IMG/VR virus record: IMGVR_UViG_3300042691_017208
Coordinates: 1 to 62,649 of that record
Length of the DNA: 62,649 nucleotides
Direction: 5' to 3' (one strand)
Source: a virus
Position numbers and translations under genes: made by a program
Shown here: positions 48,429 through 57,844 of the stretch, piece by piece
Position numbering within the stretch: position 1 is the stretch's first letter
How the letters are laid out: the number at the start of each line of letters is the position of its first letter
Notes under the pieces: generated by a model
The model's database searches: none
What the model was told of the DNA's origin: nothing
What the model saw: only the letters and a program-made list of their open reading frames with translations

Positions 48429-51389
48429 TTGGCTCAATATCAAGATCTAAATAGCCAGACTAGGGATGGTGATTACTTTAAAGTAGTAATTGCAGATTTA
48501 GACCCTAGTACTGATTACCTATTAAGATTCGGTTGGGTGTTTTCTGATAAGGAAAAGGGAGAAAGCCCACTCTCTAATGTATTTGAATTTAGAACAATAG
48601 ATGCAGTTAAGCAGGAAGTAGCAAATGTAGTTGCTACCTGGGAGGGAACTACTCTCAAGGTGACATGGGACAAGACATCAACCCTAGCCAAGGGATATCA
48701 AATATATTTAACTAATTCATCAACTACAAGAAGTTGGACACAATCAATAGACGCCTCACAAACTCAGCAGGTTTGGACACTATCTAAAGAATCTAATAAA
48801 GCAAATTTTGGTAACACATTTAGAACTTCTTTTACAGGATTTTTAAAAACTACATATTTAGATGGCACGACATCAGGAGTTGCATTTACGGTACCAGAAT
48901 ACGCAGATGCAATATGCTCGCTTTCTATAGGTGTTGATGATTGGTCGGTCACCTCAATAGACAACGGATTTACAGCTTCATGGAAAATAAATTCCGTAGA
49001 TTACCCAACTTATAAGTACACAGAAGTTTGGGTTGAAGATCCAGACACATTAGTTTATGATAAGGTTTATTCTGGAACTGGTCCAGCAACCGAAAAACTT
49101 TATTCGCTAGCTTTACATAATGTAAAGATAAAACACTTTTCTGAAAGTGGTTGTAGCACTGGGTTTTCTGATGTCAAGCAGGCTAAGGCTTTTGACACTA
49201 TAGAGTTTGATAATACTCCACCAGACCCAGTAGTAAATCCAACAGCAGCTTGGAGCGGTACAGACTTAGTTGTTTCCTTTACTATGCCAGCTCAAAACAT
49301 ACCAACATATGTAAAGGTTCACCTTACTTACTCTGGACAAACAGAGTACTTTGAAAAAACAGTTTCTGGAATTGCGGCTTCTGCGAGCACGTCAGTAAAA
49401 ATTAGTAGAACAGAATTAATTGACGGATTTGGAGCCAGCCCATCTTCATTTACAGCTGGATACGTAACAGACTTAGACATATATAGGAATGAGAATACAA
49501 CTCAAGTTCTTATATCAAATATATCTTCTATATCTAAACCAAATCCATTAGCTGGAAAGACTACAACCATTTCTGTAGCAGGAGCCGCTAATGCCTATGT
49601 AGTTTCTTCAAATTTTGACTCAAAGGCAACTGGAATAAAAGTTTATCAAAGCTCCACAGAGAATGGAACTTATACATTAGTAGCCTCATCTAATTCTAGT
49701 CCAGTTATTGTCTATGATGAAACTAATGCTGGCAACACCGTTTGGGTAAAAGCAGAATGGACTTCTGAAGATGGAAACGCTTCAATATCTATAGCACATT
49801 CAGTAGAAATTCTTGATGTAGGTGCTTTGTCTATTATTGAAAATCCAATTAAGATAAAAACCAACGGATCTATATTTGCTGGAACTCTTGATATAAATGA
49901 TGAGCCAGTTTTAACTGGAGCTAGAGCAGTATTTAATAAGCGTGGTTTTTTCTTATATGACGATAATGATGAGAATGGGCTGAATCCTACTACACAAATT
50001 ATTGGTGAAGATAATGGAGTTACTGCTACCTTTATAACTAAAAAAGCAAAAATTGCTAACTGGGTTATATCTGATACAAAAATAGAAAACACTTTAAATG
50101 CTGCGGCAGGTTCATACACTGGATTATCTCCTAGCGGCACCTATGCCTTTTGGGCAGGAGGAGGCGTAGCTGGAGGATATTCAGTTAATGCTAATGAAGA
50201 TGCAAAGTTTTCTGTAACTAAAGAAGGCTCTGTGATTGCAAGAAATATAAAAGTTTTAGGCGGAGAAATACAAGTAGGGTCTAAATTTAAAGTAAACACT
50301 CAAGGAGATCTTGAGGCTACAAACGTTAAATTATCTGGAGAGATTAAAGCGGCTTCTGGAATATTAGGAACTGTTGAAATAGGCGGAACAATAGACGGAG
50401 TCACATATGCTGGACAATTATTAATTGATGCATCCAATGGGTCAAAAGTAGAAATTGGAAAATATACTAGTGGTGACATAAAGAATCCCGTAAATGGATT
50501 TTCTGGAATTCAAGTAACTGGGTCTACTGGAAAGTATGTGCAACTGGATCCATTAAATGGAATTATAGCAGTTAAGGGAGATATAGGTGGCTGGGAGATA
50601 AAAGCTACTGAGATATCTAAAAATCAAACAAAATTAGGATCTGATGGATCTATTCAGGCTGGTGCAGACGGAGTATTTAAGGTTACAACCGCAGGAGCAT
50701 TAACTGCTACTGACGCAACTATAATGGGAACTGTCAGGGCAAACGAAGGCGGATTTGGAACATTTAAGTCTGACATGACAGATATTGATAAGGGCTGGAA
50801 GATAGATGCAGCTAAATTAGTTTCAACTGGCTATTCTACTGGAATCACTAAAGTAGAACTTGATGGAGAAACTGGTTCCATAAAAGGCGCAAACATTTTT
50901 GGCTCAGTATTATATTTAAACAATACTGGAGCTACTACTGGCACAGATTATATTTCTTCTGGAGGTAGTTTTAGGTTAGGTCAGGGCAGAGTGAATTATA
51001 ATTATTCTACAAATACCTTGGCGGTTCAAGGAGACATTCATGGTTCCGATGTATATATAGGAACATATGATGATGATAATTATACTGATGCTCCAGATTA
51101 CATTAAAGGCAATGGACAAATAAGGTTAGGAAATGGTAGAATAGTTTATGATCCTGGATCTAGTGAATTAAGTATTACTAATACAAAACTTTATTTAAAT
51201 ATTGTAAGTAATGAAGACGGAACATTTGGAGATTCAACAGTTGTTCAAGATAAAAATGGGTTATTGACTACTGGAAGAGCTTTTTATTATGGTGGAAATT
51301 TTTATCCAGATGGTGCTACGTCAAGAAGTACGGCACAAGGTGGAAGAGATTTTGTTGTTGGTGATGTATGGTTAAGCAGAAAGGCATAA
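48429..51389 (+). CDS. tail fibre/tip protein with fibronectin-III-like repeats
   Basis: A 986-residue protein begun by TTG with GGAGG upstream. The first half contains fibronectin type III-like domains (VANVVATWEGTTLKVTWDKTSTLAKGYQIYLTNS; PTAAWSGTDLVVSFTMPAQN). The second half carries beta-repeat fibre structure (GEIQVGSKFKVNTQGDLEATNVKLSGEIKAASGILG, repeated in variant form), like the end of J-like tip proteins. It probably contacts the host surface. Confidence 0.7.
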   Translation: MAQYQDLNSQTRDGDYFKVVIADLDPSTDYLLRFGWVFSDKEKGESPLSNVFEFRTIDAVKQEVANVVATWEGTTLKVTWDKTSTLAKGYQIYLTNSSTTRSWTQSIDASQTQQVWTLSKESNKANFGNTFRTSFTGFLKTTYLDGTTSGVAFTVPEYADAICSLSIGVDDWSVTSIDNGFTASWKINSVDYPTYKYTEVWVEDPDTLVYDKVYSGTGPATEKLYSLALHNVKIKHFSESGCSTGFSDVKQAKAFDTIEFDNTPPDPVVNPTAAWSGTDLVVSFTMPAQNIPTYVKVHLTYSGQTEYFEKTVSGIAASASTSVKISRTELIDGFGASPSSFTAGYVTDLDIYRNENTTQVLISNISSISKPNPLAGKTTTISVAGAANAYVVSSNFDSKATGIKVYQSSTENGTYTLVASSNSSPVIVYDETNAGNTVWVKAEWTSEDGNASISIAHSVEILDVGALSIIENPIKIKTNGSIFAGTLDINDEPVLTGARAVFNKRGFFLYDDNDENGLNPTTQIIGEDNGVTATFITKKAKIANWVISDTKIENTLNAAAGSYTGLSPSGTYAFWAGGGVAGGYSVNANEDAKFSVTKEGSVIARNIKVLGGEIQVGSKFKVNTQGDLEATNVKLSGEIKAASGILGTVEIGGTIDGVTYAGQLLIDASNGSKVEIGKYTSGDIKNPVNGFSGIQVTGSTGKYVQLDPLNGIIAVKGDIGGWEIKATEISKNQTKLGSDGSIQAGADGVFKVTTAGALTATDATIMGTVRANEGGFGTFKSDMTDIDKGWKIDAAKLVSTGYSTGITKVELDGETGSIKGANIFGSVLYLNNTGATTGTDYISSGGSFRLGQGRVNYNYSTNTLAVQGDIHGSDVYIGTYDDDNYTDAPDYIKGNGQIRLGNGRIVYDPGSSELSITNTKLYLNIVSNEDGTFGDSTVVQDKNGLLTTGRAFYYGGNFYPDGATSRSTAQGGRDFVVGDVWLSRKA

Positions 51390-54300
51390 ATGAGTTGGTG
51401 GAGAAAGGCTAGTCCTACCGATACTGGCAGCCATAATATAAACGGTTGGATCCAAATGAAAAGTATTTGGAGAAAAGCCTCACCTCAAGATGAAGCAAAC
51501 TCTAATGCAAGTCAAAATCCGTGGGTAATTGATGGATGGCTAAAAATAAAAAGTGCTTGGCGACTAGATTCAATAGTAAATGGTGTTAGAAATTGGGTAA
51601 GAATATTTTCTGGCACTAATCTTCCAACTCCTAAAATTCCATACCCAGAGCTATACTATATTTGGCCAGATGGTTTTGAAACAATTGATAGTCCAATCAA
51701 TGGGTCAAGCATGTATGTTACAAGAGGATCTTGGACAGAAGAGCCAGAAGAATTTAGATTAAGAATTCAAGAGCTTGCACCAGGAGGAACATGGTCTGCA
51801 TTATATGATTTTACTAAAATTTATGAAGAATATTTAGAGTCTCAGTCAACAAACAAATTCCCATCAGATGCAAATGCGGCATCTAGACCAGTTATATCTA
51901 AAACTAAAACTAGGCAAGGGTATAAGTTTAGAGGAAGGGTTGATGCAAAGACTCCAGGAGGTTTAGAAAACTTTTATATAACTCCAGAATCAATGCCTAG
52001 AATTGACTTCTACATAGCAGACTTTATTGTGTATGACGAAGAATCTGACGGAGCTACATTTAGCTGGTCTTACGCAGCACTTGCTACAGGCAATACCGTA
52101 AGTGACAATTTAGACATATTTTCTCAAAAACTTAATGTTTATGACGAATTAGGTGAGTTATTGATGTCAATTCCAGTAACCACCCCAACAACTACATACA
52201 TATTAACTAGCCCACTTCTTGAGCCAAATAAGATTTACAGTGTTGAGTTAGAGGTTGTTGGAACAGATGGTTATACTGAGACAGATGATAAAACTATAGA
52301 TTATGCTTATGTGGACTTAGAGACTATTATAGACGAACCAGTAAATGTTACACCACCAACTCTTACCCTTCAATCTGGAATAGAAAACAAAACAGGTTCA
52401 ACTTATAGGCTTTCTTCTGGAGAGTGGACAAACGAACCAACAGAATTTAGATATCAGTTAGAGTTAAATAATGCAGCTGGAACCGTGCTAGCTTATTACC
52501 CATCTTCTACTGGTTACACTTCAGAAACTTATTTCGATTATCAATTTACTAGCCCAACTACAAATACAGTTTCTGGATCTGTAATAGCAAGTAATGGGGC
52601 TGACAGCCTTCCAGCATACTCAAACTCTATAGGACCAATTACTCAACTTCAGTATACTATAACTTATGAGGAGCTTGGGGGTACAGTAGTATCAGATGAT
52701 ATTGTAAATGCAGGAAGCAGTGTATTTTTGCCAACTACCTCTAGGCAAGGTTACATTTTTAATGGATGGTACACAGAGCCACTAGGTGGTGGCACTTATG
52801 TTGGTGGAGGAGGCCCAACTCCTACATCATACACTCCAACTGCAAGTATAACTCTTTATGCTAGCTGGACAGGAATAGAGTATACAGTAACGTGGAATAA
52901 AAATGATGGAACTTCAGACTTTACTTCTGATACTGTTATTTCTGGAACCACAATATATGCACCAACGCCCTCTTCTAGAGAACATTATAATTTCACTAGA
53001 TGGAGAAATCCACAGTCTGGTGGAGACCCAATATTTCTTAATGCTGGTGATGCGTGGATAGTAACATACTCATTTCAATTTTATGCACAATGGGTTGCAA
53101 AAACTTATACTGTTACATTTAATTATGGCTCAGGAACTGGAACTCCAGCGACAAGATCAGTTCAATATCCAGGAACAGTAACTTTACCTACTCCAGATTC
53201 AAACGCAGACTATATTTTCAATGGATGGTACACTGGTCCAAACGCAACGGGAACTTTTGTCGGAGGAAGCGGGCCAACACCAACACAGTATCAGCCAACA
53301 AGCAATATAACGCTGTATGCAGACTATACAATTGCTCAGCGTACAATAACATGGAATGCCAACGGAGGAACGGGAGGAGGAACTACTGGACCGTTCAATG
53401 CAGGGACAGCTCATACTGCGCCGTCACCAGGTACGAGAGCAAACTATGCATTCTTATATTGGAGAGATTCTATTTCTGGAGACTTTGCCTACCAAGTTTC
53501 AGACGGAGGAAGTTTTGTTCCACCATTTAGTGGTATGACTTTCTATGCTAGATGGTCTTTAAATCAATATACAGTTTCATATAACGGAAACGGTGGAACA
53601 CCAACTAGAACTTCAGATATTGTGAATGCAGGATCATCAATCACATTGCCTTCAGCTTCAAGAGATGGCTACGTTTTAGATGGCTGGTACACTGCTGCTA
53701 CTGGAGGAACATTTTTAGGAAATCCAGGGTCATCATATACACCGTCTGCTTCAGTTACTATATATGCTAGATGGTCTGTTGTCACATACACAGTAACGTG
53801 GAACGCAAATGGTGGCACCGTTAACCCAACATCAAGCTCAGGAGTTTTGGGTCAAGTTGTGACTGCACCTACTCCCACCAGAGACGGATATACTTTTGTT
53901 TATTGGAGAAATCCATCCTCTGGAGATATGCTTTACAATATATCAGCAGGAGCTAGCTGGTCTATAAATGGCAGCATAACTTTTACTGCAGTTTGGTCAA
54001 TAGCCCAGTACACAGTATCTTTTAGTGCAAATGGTGGAACTGTTAGTCCATCTTCTAGCACCGTGAATGCTGGATCTTCAGTCACCTTGCCAACACCAAG
54101 CAGAGACGGATATAGTCTTAATGGATGGTACACACAGTCTTCTGGCGGCACCTTTCTTGGTCAACCTGGTACAAGTTACACTCCAACTTCCTCAATTACC
54201 ATTTATGCACAATGGGCAATAACACAATATACAATAAACTGGAATGCCAATGGAGGAACGGGCGGAGGAACTACTGGACCGTTCAATGCAGGAACCTCAC

Positions 54301-55175
54301 ATACCGCACCATCTCCAGGAACAAGAAGTGGCTATGCATTCCTTTATTGGAGAGATTCAATTTCAGGAGATTTTATTAATCAAGTTTCTGATGGAGGAAG
54401 TTTTGTACCTTCTGGAAATACAACTTTTTATGCTAGATGGTCTCAAAATACATTCACATACTATGTTGGAACTTCAACATGTAATGTTTTGTCGGGATGT
54501 TATTCATCATTACCTTCAGCAAGCGGACCATTTGATGGAGTTGGATCTATGCCGACTGATATTACAGAGGGCCCATCTAACGCTAGAGTAAAAACTGTTT
54601 ATAGATCTACTTATGCTGATGCACTTGCTGCGGCTGCCAATGCATCTTGTGTTAATTGCACACCAGCACCGTTCTTCCCGCCCTTCTTCCCGCCTTTCTT
54701 CCCACCGTTCTTCCCTCCATTTTTCCCTCCGTTCTTCCCACCATTCTTCCCAGCACCAAGTGTTTACTATATAGGAACTTCTACATGCAACGTATCATCT
54801 GGTTGCTACTCTAGCCTTCCATCTGTTAGTGGGCCATTTAACGGAACTATGCCATCAGATACCACAACTGGAGGAACAACTGCCAGAGTTAAAACTGTAT
54901 ATAGATCTACAGAGGCAGAAGCGTTATCAGCAGCAGCAAACGCATCCTGCATTAGCTGCGCCCCAGCACCGTTCTTCCCTCCGTTCTTCCCTCCGTTCTT
55001 CCCACCAACATTTGGTCCGTTCTTCCCACCGTTCTTCCCACCGTTCTTCAAAGCACCAGCACCGTTCTTCCCTCCATTCTTTGGTCCGTTCTTCCCACCA
55101 TTCTTCCCACCAACATTCGGACCATTCTTCCCACCAACATTTACAACCCCATTCTTCCCAGGATTTGGATACTAA
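51390..55175 (+). CDS. InlB-repeat tail protein with Phe-Pro repeat tail
   Basis: A 1261-residue modular adhesin-like tail protein. The start has repeated W(R)RKASP/NGW units typical of tail tips. Beta domains follow to residue 420. Residues about 420-1020 are eight Listeria-Bacteroides (InlB B-type) repeats with patterns such as NANGGT and GY.F.GWYT; two of them are almost identical in the GGGTTGPFNAGT region. Next is a Cys module, a (FFPP)n tract, a second near-identical Cys module, and a second (FFPP)n tract ending PFFPGFGY. Each Cys module has CNVxSGC and CxxC. The end matches that of the 16755 protein. It is the last tail gene. Confidence 0.75.
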   Translation: MSWWRKASPTDTGSHNINGWIQMKSIWRKASPQDEANSNASQNPWVIDGWLKIKSAWRLDSIVNGVRNWVRIFSGTNLPTPKIPYPELYYIWPDGFETIDSPINGSSMYVTRGSWTEEPEEFRLRIQELAPGGTWSALYDFTKIYEEYLESQSTNKFPSDANAASRPVISKTKTRQGYKFRGRVDAKTPGGLENFYITPESMPRIDFYIADFIVYDEESDGATFSWSYAALATGNTVSDNLDIFSQKLNVYDELGELLMSIPVTTPTTTYILTSPLLEPNKIYSVELEVVGTDGYTETDDKTIDYAYVDLETIIDEPVNVTPPTLTLQSGIENKTGSTYRLSSGEWTNEPTEFRYQLELNNAAGTVLAYYPSSTGYTSETYFDYQFTSPTTNTVSGSVIASNGADSLPAYSNSIGPITQLQYTITYEELGGTVVSDDIVNAGSSVFLPTTSRQGYIFNGWYTEPLGGGTYVGGGGPTPTSYTPTASITLYASWTGIEYTVTWNKNDGTSDFTSDTVISGTTIYAPTPSSREHYNFTRWRNPQSGGDPIFLNAGDAWIVTYSFQFYAQWVAKTYTVTFNYGSGTGTPATRSVQYPGTVTLPTPDSNADYIFNGWYTGPNATGTFVGGSGPTPTQYQPTSNITLYADYTIAQRTITWNANGGTGGGTTGPFNAGTAHTAPSPGTRANYAFLYWRDSISGDFAYQVSDGGSFVPPFSGMTFYARWSLNQYTVSYNGNGGTPTRTSDIVNAGSSITLPSASRDGYVLDGWYTAATGGTFLGNPGSSYTPSASVTIYARWSVVTYTVTWNANGGTVNPTSSSGVLGQVVTAPTPTRDGYTFVYWRNPSSGDMLYNISAGASWSINGSITFTAVWSIAQYTVSFSANGGTVSPSSSTVNAGSSVTLPTPSRDGYSLNGWYTQSSGGTFLGQPGTSYTPTSSITIYAQWAITQYTINWNANGGTGGGTTGPFNAGTSHTAPSPGTRSGYAFLYWRDSISGDFINQVSDGGSFVPSGNTTFYARWSQNTFTYYVGTSTCNVLSGCYSSLPSASGPFDGVGSMPTDITEGPSNARVKTVYRSTYADALAAAANASCVNCTPAPFFPPFFPPFFPPFFPPFFPPFFPPFFPAPSVYYIGTSTCNVSSGCYSSLPSVSGPFNGTMPSDTTTGGTTARVKTVYRSTEAEALSAAANASCISCAPAPFFPPFFPPFFPPTFGPFFPPFFPPFFKAPAPFFPPFFGPFFPPFFPPTFGPFFPPTFTTPFFPGFGY
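54669..55172 (+). repeat. two Phe-Pro coding tracts around a duplicated Cys module
   Basis: FFPP-coding tracts at about 54669-54752 and 54969-55172 flank the second Cys module (54760-54965). The first Cys module is at 54450-54668. Codons are TTC/CCA/CCG/CCC/CCT, slightly more varied than in the 17409 tract. The second tract is interrupted by PPTFGP and FKAPAP elements. Confidence 0.85.
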
Positions 55176-55191
55176 ACTATAGACGATGTTC

Positions 55192-55208
55192 ATCTTATAT
55201 GATAAGAT
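55192..55208 (+). promoter_or_regulatory. leader hairpin before zinc-ribbon gene
   Basis: ATCTTAT (55192-55198) pairs with ATAAGAT (55202-55208) over an ATG loop, 8 bases before the ribosome site AAAGGAG. It could stabilise the 5' end or mark the end of the tail operon. Confidence 0.4.
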
Positions 55209-55229
55209 TATATAAAGGAGAAAGTTTAT

Positions 55230-55466
55230 ATGTCAGTTAAATGGGAAAAAATTAAAAGCTTTATTGATTCGGATGAGGTTAAACCATGGGATTTTTTGAA
55301 TAGGTCAACACCCTATGCTTCTGACGAGGAGGCTGGGGAAAGATATTCTATATGCCTAGAATGTCCCGAACTTAGTAAATTGACTAAGAGGTGTAATGAG
55401 TGTGGGTGTTTTATGGCGGCAAAAACTAAACTGAAGCTAGCCAAATGTCCATTAAATAAATGGTAA
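55230..55466 (+). CDS. zinc-ribbon protein (DUF6171-like)
   Basis: A 78-residue protein with a C-terminal four-Cys cluster: CLECPE, CNECGC, KC. This matches small phage zinc-ribbon proteins of the DUF6171 type. The N-terminal 35 residues are charged and probably helical. The ribosome site is AAAGGAG. No function is known; many such proteins bind nucleic acid or proteins. Confidence 0.65.
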   Translation: MSVKWEKIKSFIDSDEVKPWDFLNRSTPYASDEEAGERYSICLECPELSKLTKRCNECGCFMAAKTKLKLAKCPLNKW

Positions 55467-55474
55467 TTATAGGG

Positions 55475-55522
55475 TATAATTTATCTTATGCTAAAATAGA
55501 GATTAATGCACGTTAGCATTAA
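55475..55522 (+). promoter_or_regulatory. promoter plus 5' hairpin
   Basis: TGC-TAAAAT (TAAAAT 55492-55497) is an extended -10; another TATAAT sits at 55475-55480. The predicted start is at a perfect 7-bp hairpin, TTAATGC (55503-55509) with GCATTAA (55516-55522), which would cap the transcript just before AAAGGAG. Confidence 0.5.
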
Positions 55523-55534
55523 AAAGGAGTAATT

Positions 55535-55750
55535 ATGACAACTTTATCAAATAGCGATAAGATAGTTATTATTGATCAAAAAATCAAAAATCTAGATTAT
55601 CAAAGATATAGTGTGAATTTAGATATTCAGCTTGAAGGATCTGTATCTACACCAGATCAAGACAATTTAGATTCTTTAAATGTTAAGCTTTCAGATATTG
55701 TAACAAAGCTTGATATTTTAAACACCGAGAAAACTTCATTAATAGAGTAG
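55535..55750 (+). CDS. hypothetical coiled-coil protein
   Basis: A 71-residue protein that is helical throughout (SDKIVIIDQKIKNLDYQRYSVNLDIQ...LSDIVTKLDILNTEKTSLI) and probably forms a coiled coil. Ribosome site AAAGGAG. It runs with the next two genes in a short operon. No function is known. Confidence 0.6.
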   Translation: MTTLSNSDKIVIIDQKIKNLDYQRYSVNLDIQLEGSVSTPDQDNLDSLNVKLSDIVTKLDILNTEKTSLIE

Positions 55751-55755
55751 GAAAC

Positions 55756-55938
55756 ATGACAACAAAAATAGAACTAGTTGTAACTGCACTTCAACAAAGA
55801 ATTGGTGAGCTAGTTGCTAATTACGAAACTCAGATAGCCGTACTTAGAGCTGAGTTGACAGAACTATCTATGGAGAATGAAGCAAAAAAGTATTCTGACT
55901 CTTTAGAAGAAAAAATGGAACAGGTAAATAATGGCTGA
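55756..55938 (+). CDS. hypothetical coiled-coil protein
   Basis: A 60-residue acidic coiled coil (IELVVTALQQRIGELVANYETQIAVLRAELTEL). AGGAAAC precedes the ATG 5 bases after the upstream stop. It overlaps the next gene by 8 bases, so the two may form a complex. Confidence 0.6.
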   Translation: MTTKIELVVTALQQRIGELVANYETQIAVLRAELTELSMENEAKKYSDSLEEKMEQVNNG

Positions 55939-56356
55939 AGTTTTTAGAGATGGCGAGCCAGTAGATCCGCAAAAGCTTAGAAGCTTACAGCAACAGATTA
56001 CTGAATTAACCGCAACCGCCAACAACGCCTTCGACCTAGCCAATAGAACATCTGACGGCACAACAGAAACATTTCAATATATAACCCGTGCAGATTCTAT
56101 TGAATTTACAAATTTAAAAAATGGTACAAAATACGATCAAGGAATAGATGTAGGATTTATTGATGGTGATATAGTTTATACCACTGCTACACCAAGATAC
56201 TCGAAGCCTGAATATTATAATGTTAATGTTTCCATAAGTGGGTCAAGACTATCTCCGACAATTAATGTTAGTCAAACTAATTCGGGAAAAAAGACCATGG
56301 AAAAGCTTTCTGTAGATTATATTTCTGTGGCAAAAAGAAAAGTAGAGTCTGCATAA
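55931..56356 (+). CDS. hypothetical protein
   Basis: A 141-residue protein with an N-terminal helix (KLRSLQQQITELTATANNAFDLANRT) and a C-terminal beta domain (FIDGDIVYTTATPRYSKPEYYNVNVSISGSRLSPTINVSQTN). The helix resembles the coiled-coil of its upstream neighbours. It might be a late structural or tail-associated factor, but no family is recognised. Confidence 0.6.
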   Translation: MAEVFRDGEPVDPQKLRSLQQQITELTATANNAFDLANRTSDGTTETFQYITRADSIEFTNLKNGTKYDQGIDVGFIDGDIVYTTATPRYSKPEYYNVNVSISGSRLSPTINVSQTNSGKKTMEKLSVDYISVAKRKVESA

Positions 56357-56360
56357 CTAC

Positions 56361-56388
56361 TTGACAGCCTGACTGTTAATGCTATAAT
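56361..56388 (+). promoter_or_regulatory. strong promoter of the phosphoesterase/replication genes
   Basis: TTGACA (56361-56366), a 16-base spacer and TGC-TATAAT (TATAAT 56383-56388) combine a perfect -35 with an extended perfect -10. This is the best promoter in the window and starts the early-type gene block. Confidence 0.75.
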
Positions 56389-56433
56389 TCAGTAAGCTTG
56401 AATATCCTTCTGGCTAAAATTAGTAAGGAAAAA

Positions 56434-57234
56434 ATGACAAACGACTTAAAATGGATGCTGTCATCAGATCAGCAGTTCCCATATCAAGATGATAAAGCAA
56501 TCGCACTATGGTTTAAGGTAATGAAATGGTTTAAGCCAGATGTTGTAGACTATCTTGGAGACACAGACGATCAGGCTTGTTACAGCAAGTATACAGAAGG
56601 AAAATCGGCAGAGTTTCTTAATCTGCATAAAACCGATAGCAGAGATTTAATTGTTCCAATGATGAGGCATGAGGCAAAAGGTGCTCGTGATTTCTACACT
56701 AAAACAAGAGAGATGCTTCCAGACGCACAATTATTTTCAGCATTAGGAAATCATGATGTTCGTATATTTAATTATATGGATGCTAAGCTCCCAGACTATC
56801 TAAATGATGTTACTCCAGAAACACTATGGAACTTAGATTCATTGGGATATGAATATATTTATTATAATGAATTGCCCAAGCGCCGTTTTGGCGACATCCA
56901 TGTTCATCATGGATTATCAATTGCTGATACTGGTGCCGTAAGAAAAGATATGAACGATTTACAAATATCATTAATTCGTGGACATTCTCATAGAATTGCT
57001 TCACATCTTCAAACCTATGAATTGAGAAATAATGGAGTTGGAGAAACAATTCGTGGCTATGAGATTGGGCACATGTGCGATGAAAAGGGGCCAGGGATGA
57101 AATACATGCAACACCATGATTGGCAAAAGGGGTTTGCAATTGCACACATTGTTAATGACTATCCACATATTCAAATGATCCATATTGCACCAGACTATTC
57201 ATGCGTTGTTGACGGCAAGGTGTTTACATTATGA
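56434..57234 (+). CDS. metallophosphoesterase
   Basis: A 266-residue calcineurin-like metallophosphoesterase. Motifs run in order: an N-terminal SSDQQFPY (metal-binding D/Q position), DYLGDTDD, FSALGNHDVR, the HHGLS segment and IRGHSHRIASH. These supply metal ligands for hydrolysis of phosphate esters, possibly nucleic acid or nucleotide substrates. AAGGA six bases before the ATG at 56434 decides the start; a TTG at 56398 lies only nine bases after the -10 box and has no ribosome site. Related phage proteins act on nucleotides or nick DNA. Confidence 0.8.
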   Translation: MTNDLKWMLSSDQQFPYQDDKAIALWFKVMKWFKPDVVDYLGDTDDQACYSKYTEGKSAEFLNLHKTDSRDLIVPMMRHEAKGARDFYTKTREMLPDAQLFSALGNHDVRIFNYMDAKLPDYLNDVTPETLWNLDSLGYEYIYYNELPKRRFGDIHVHHGLSIADTGAVRKDMNDLQISLIRGHSHRIASHLQTYELRNNGVGETIRGYEIGHMCDEKGPGMKYMQHHDWQKGFAIAHIVNDYPHIQMIHIAPDYSCVVDGKVFTL

Positions 57235-57419
57235 TGAAATGCAGTAAGTGTAGAGGTAGAGTTTTTGTGGACAGAGTGTTTTCTCAAAAACTCCATGTAG
57301 AATTGTTTTGCATAATGTGTGGAAAACGATGGATGATAAACAAGGATACGAGTTCTTTAGGGCGATGGCTGGAACAGGCAGAAAAAAACAAGCTAAAAGA
57401 TTTAGCTATTTCTTCTTAA
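57231..57419 (+). CDS. zinc-ribbon protein
   Basis: A 62-residue protein with CSKC near the start and CIMC about 23 residues later, a four-Cys zinc ribbon, then a helical tail. The ATG overlaps the phosphoesterase stop. It probably binds nucleic acid or a partner protein. Confidence 0.65.
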   Translation: MMKCSKCRGRVFVDRVFSQKLHVELFCIMCGKRWMINKDTSSLGRWLEQAEKNKLKDLAISS

Positions 57420-57844
57420 ATAACAAAATACATAAAGTATTAAGTTCTTCAAGAGCAAAGGATGAACTCGTAGCATGGTGCTATCCAGATAAAAAGCGTG
57501 TGCTGTATTCATATTCTCAAGTTATAAAAAATATGGAAAATGCGTATTCAACAAAACAGGTAGCACAAATACTAAATAAACATAAGATTACAATTGAAGA
57601 TTATATTTTAGAGGGAAAGATACGGTATCCTCAAAAGGTATATCCTATTGGTAATCCAGAGAGTGATTGGTATAAGTTTATGTATAGCGAATCAGACATA
57701 ATGGACATACATGAATTTATTTTAGAATCTGGTTACTCTAAGAACATGCCGTCAAAAAATGAGTTGAGGGCACTTCTCAAAAACAACATTATATTGTATA
57801 CTAAGACTGATTCTGGATTTGTACCAGTATGGAAGGCGGAGTAG
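57365..57844 (+). CDS. MerR-like helix-turn-helix protein
   Basis: A 159-residue protein with a MerR-family-like DNA-binding segment (AYSTKQVAQILNKHKITIEDYILEGKIRYPQKVYPI). A basic N-terminal part (GTGRKKQAKRFSYFFLNNKIHKVLSSSRAKDELVAWCYPDKKRVLYSYS) precedes it. Its likely role is transcription control or recognition of replication sites. The start is uncertain: ATG at 57365 is chosen because it begins the conserved-looking region, but 57329 or a TTG at 57308 would also be in frame. Any of them overlaps the zinc-ribbon gene by at least 55 bases. Confidence 0.6.
   Translation: MAGTGRKKQAKRFSYFFLNNKIHKVLSSSRAKDELVAWCYPDKKRVLYSYSQVIKNMENAYSTKQVAQILNKHKITIEDYILEGKIRYPQKVYPIGNPESDWYKFMYSESDIMDIHEFILESGYSKNMPSKNELRALLKNNIILYTKTDSGFVPVWKAE

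Noticed and set aside
56398-56433. TTG start for the phosphoesterase
   Set aside because: It lies nine bases from the -10 box without a ribosome site, while ATG 56434 has AAGGA.
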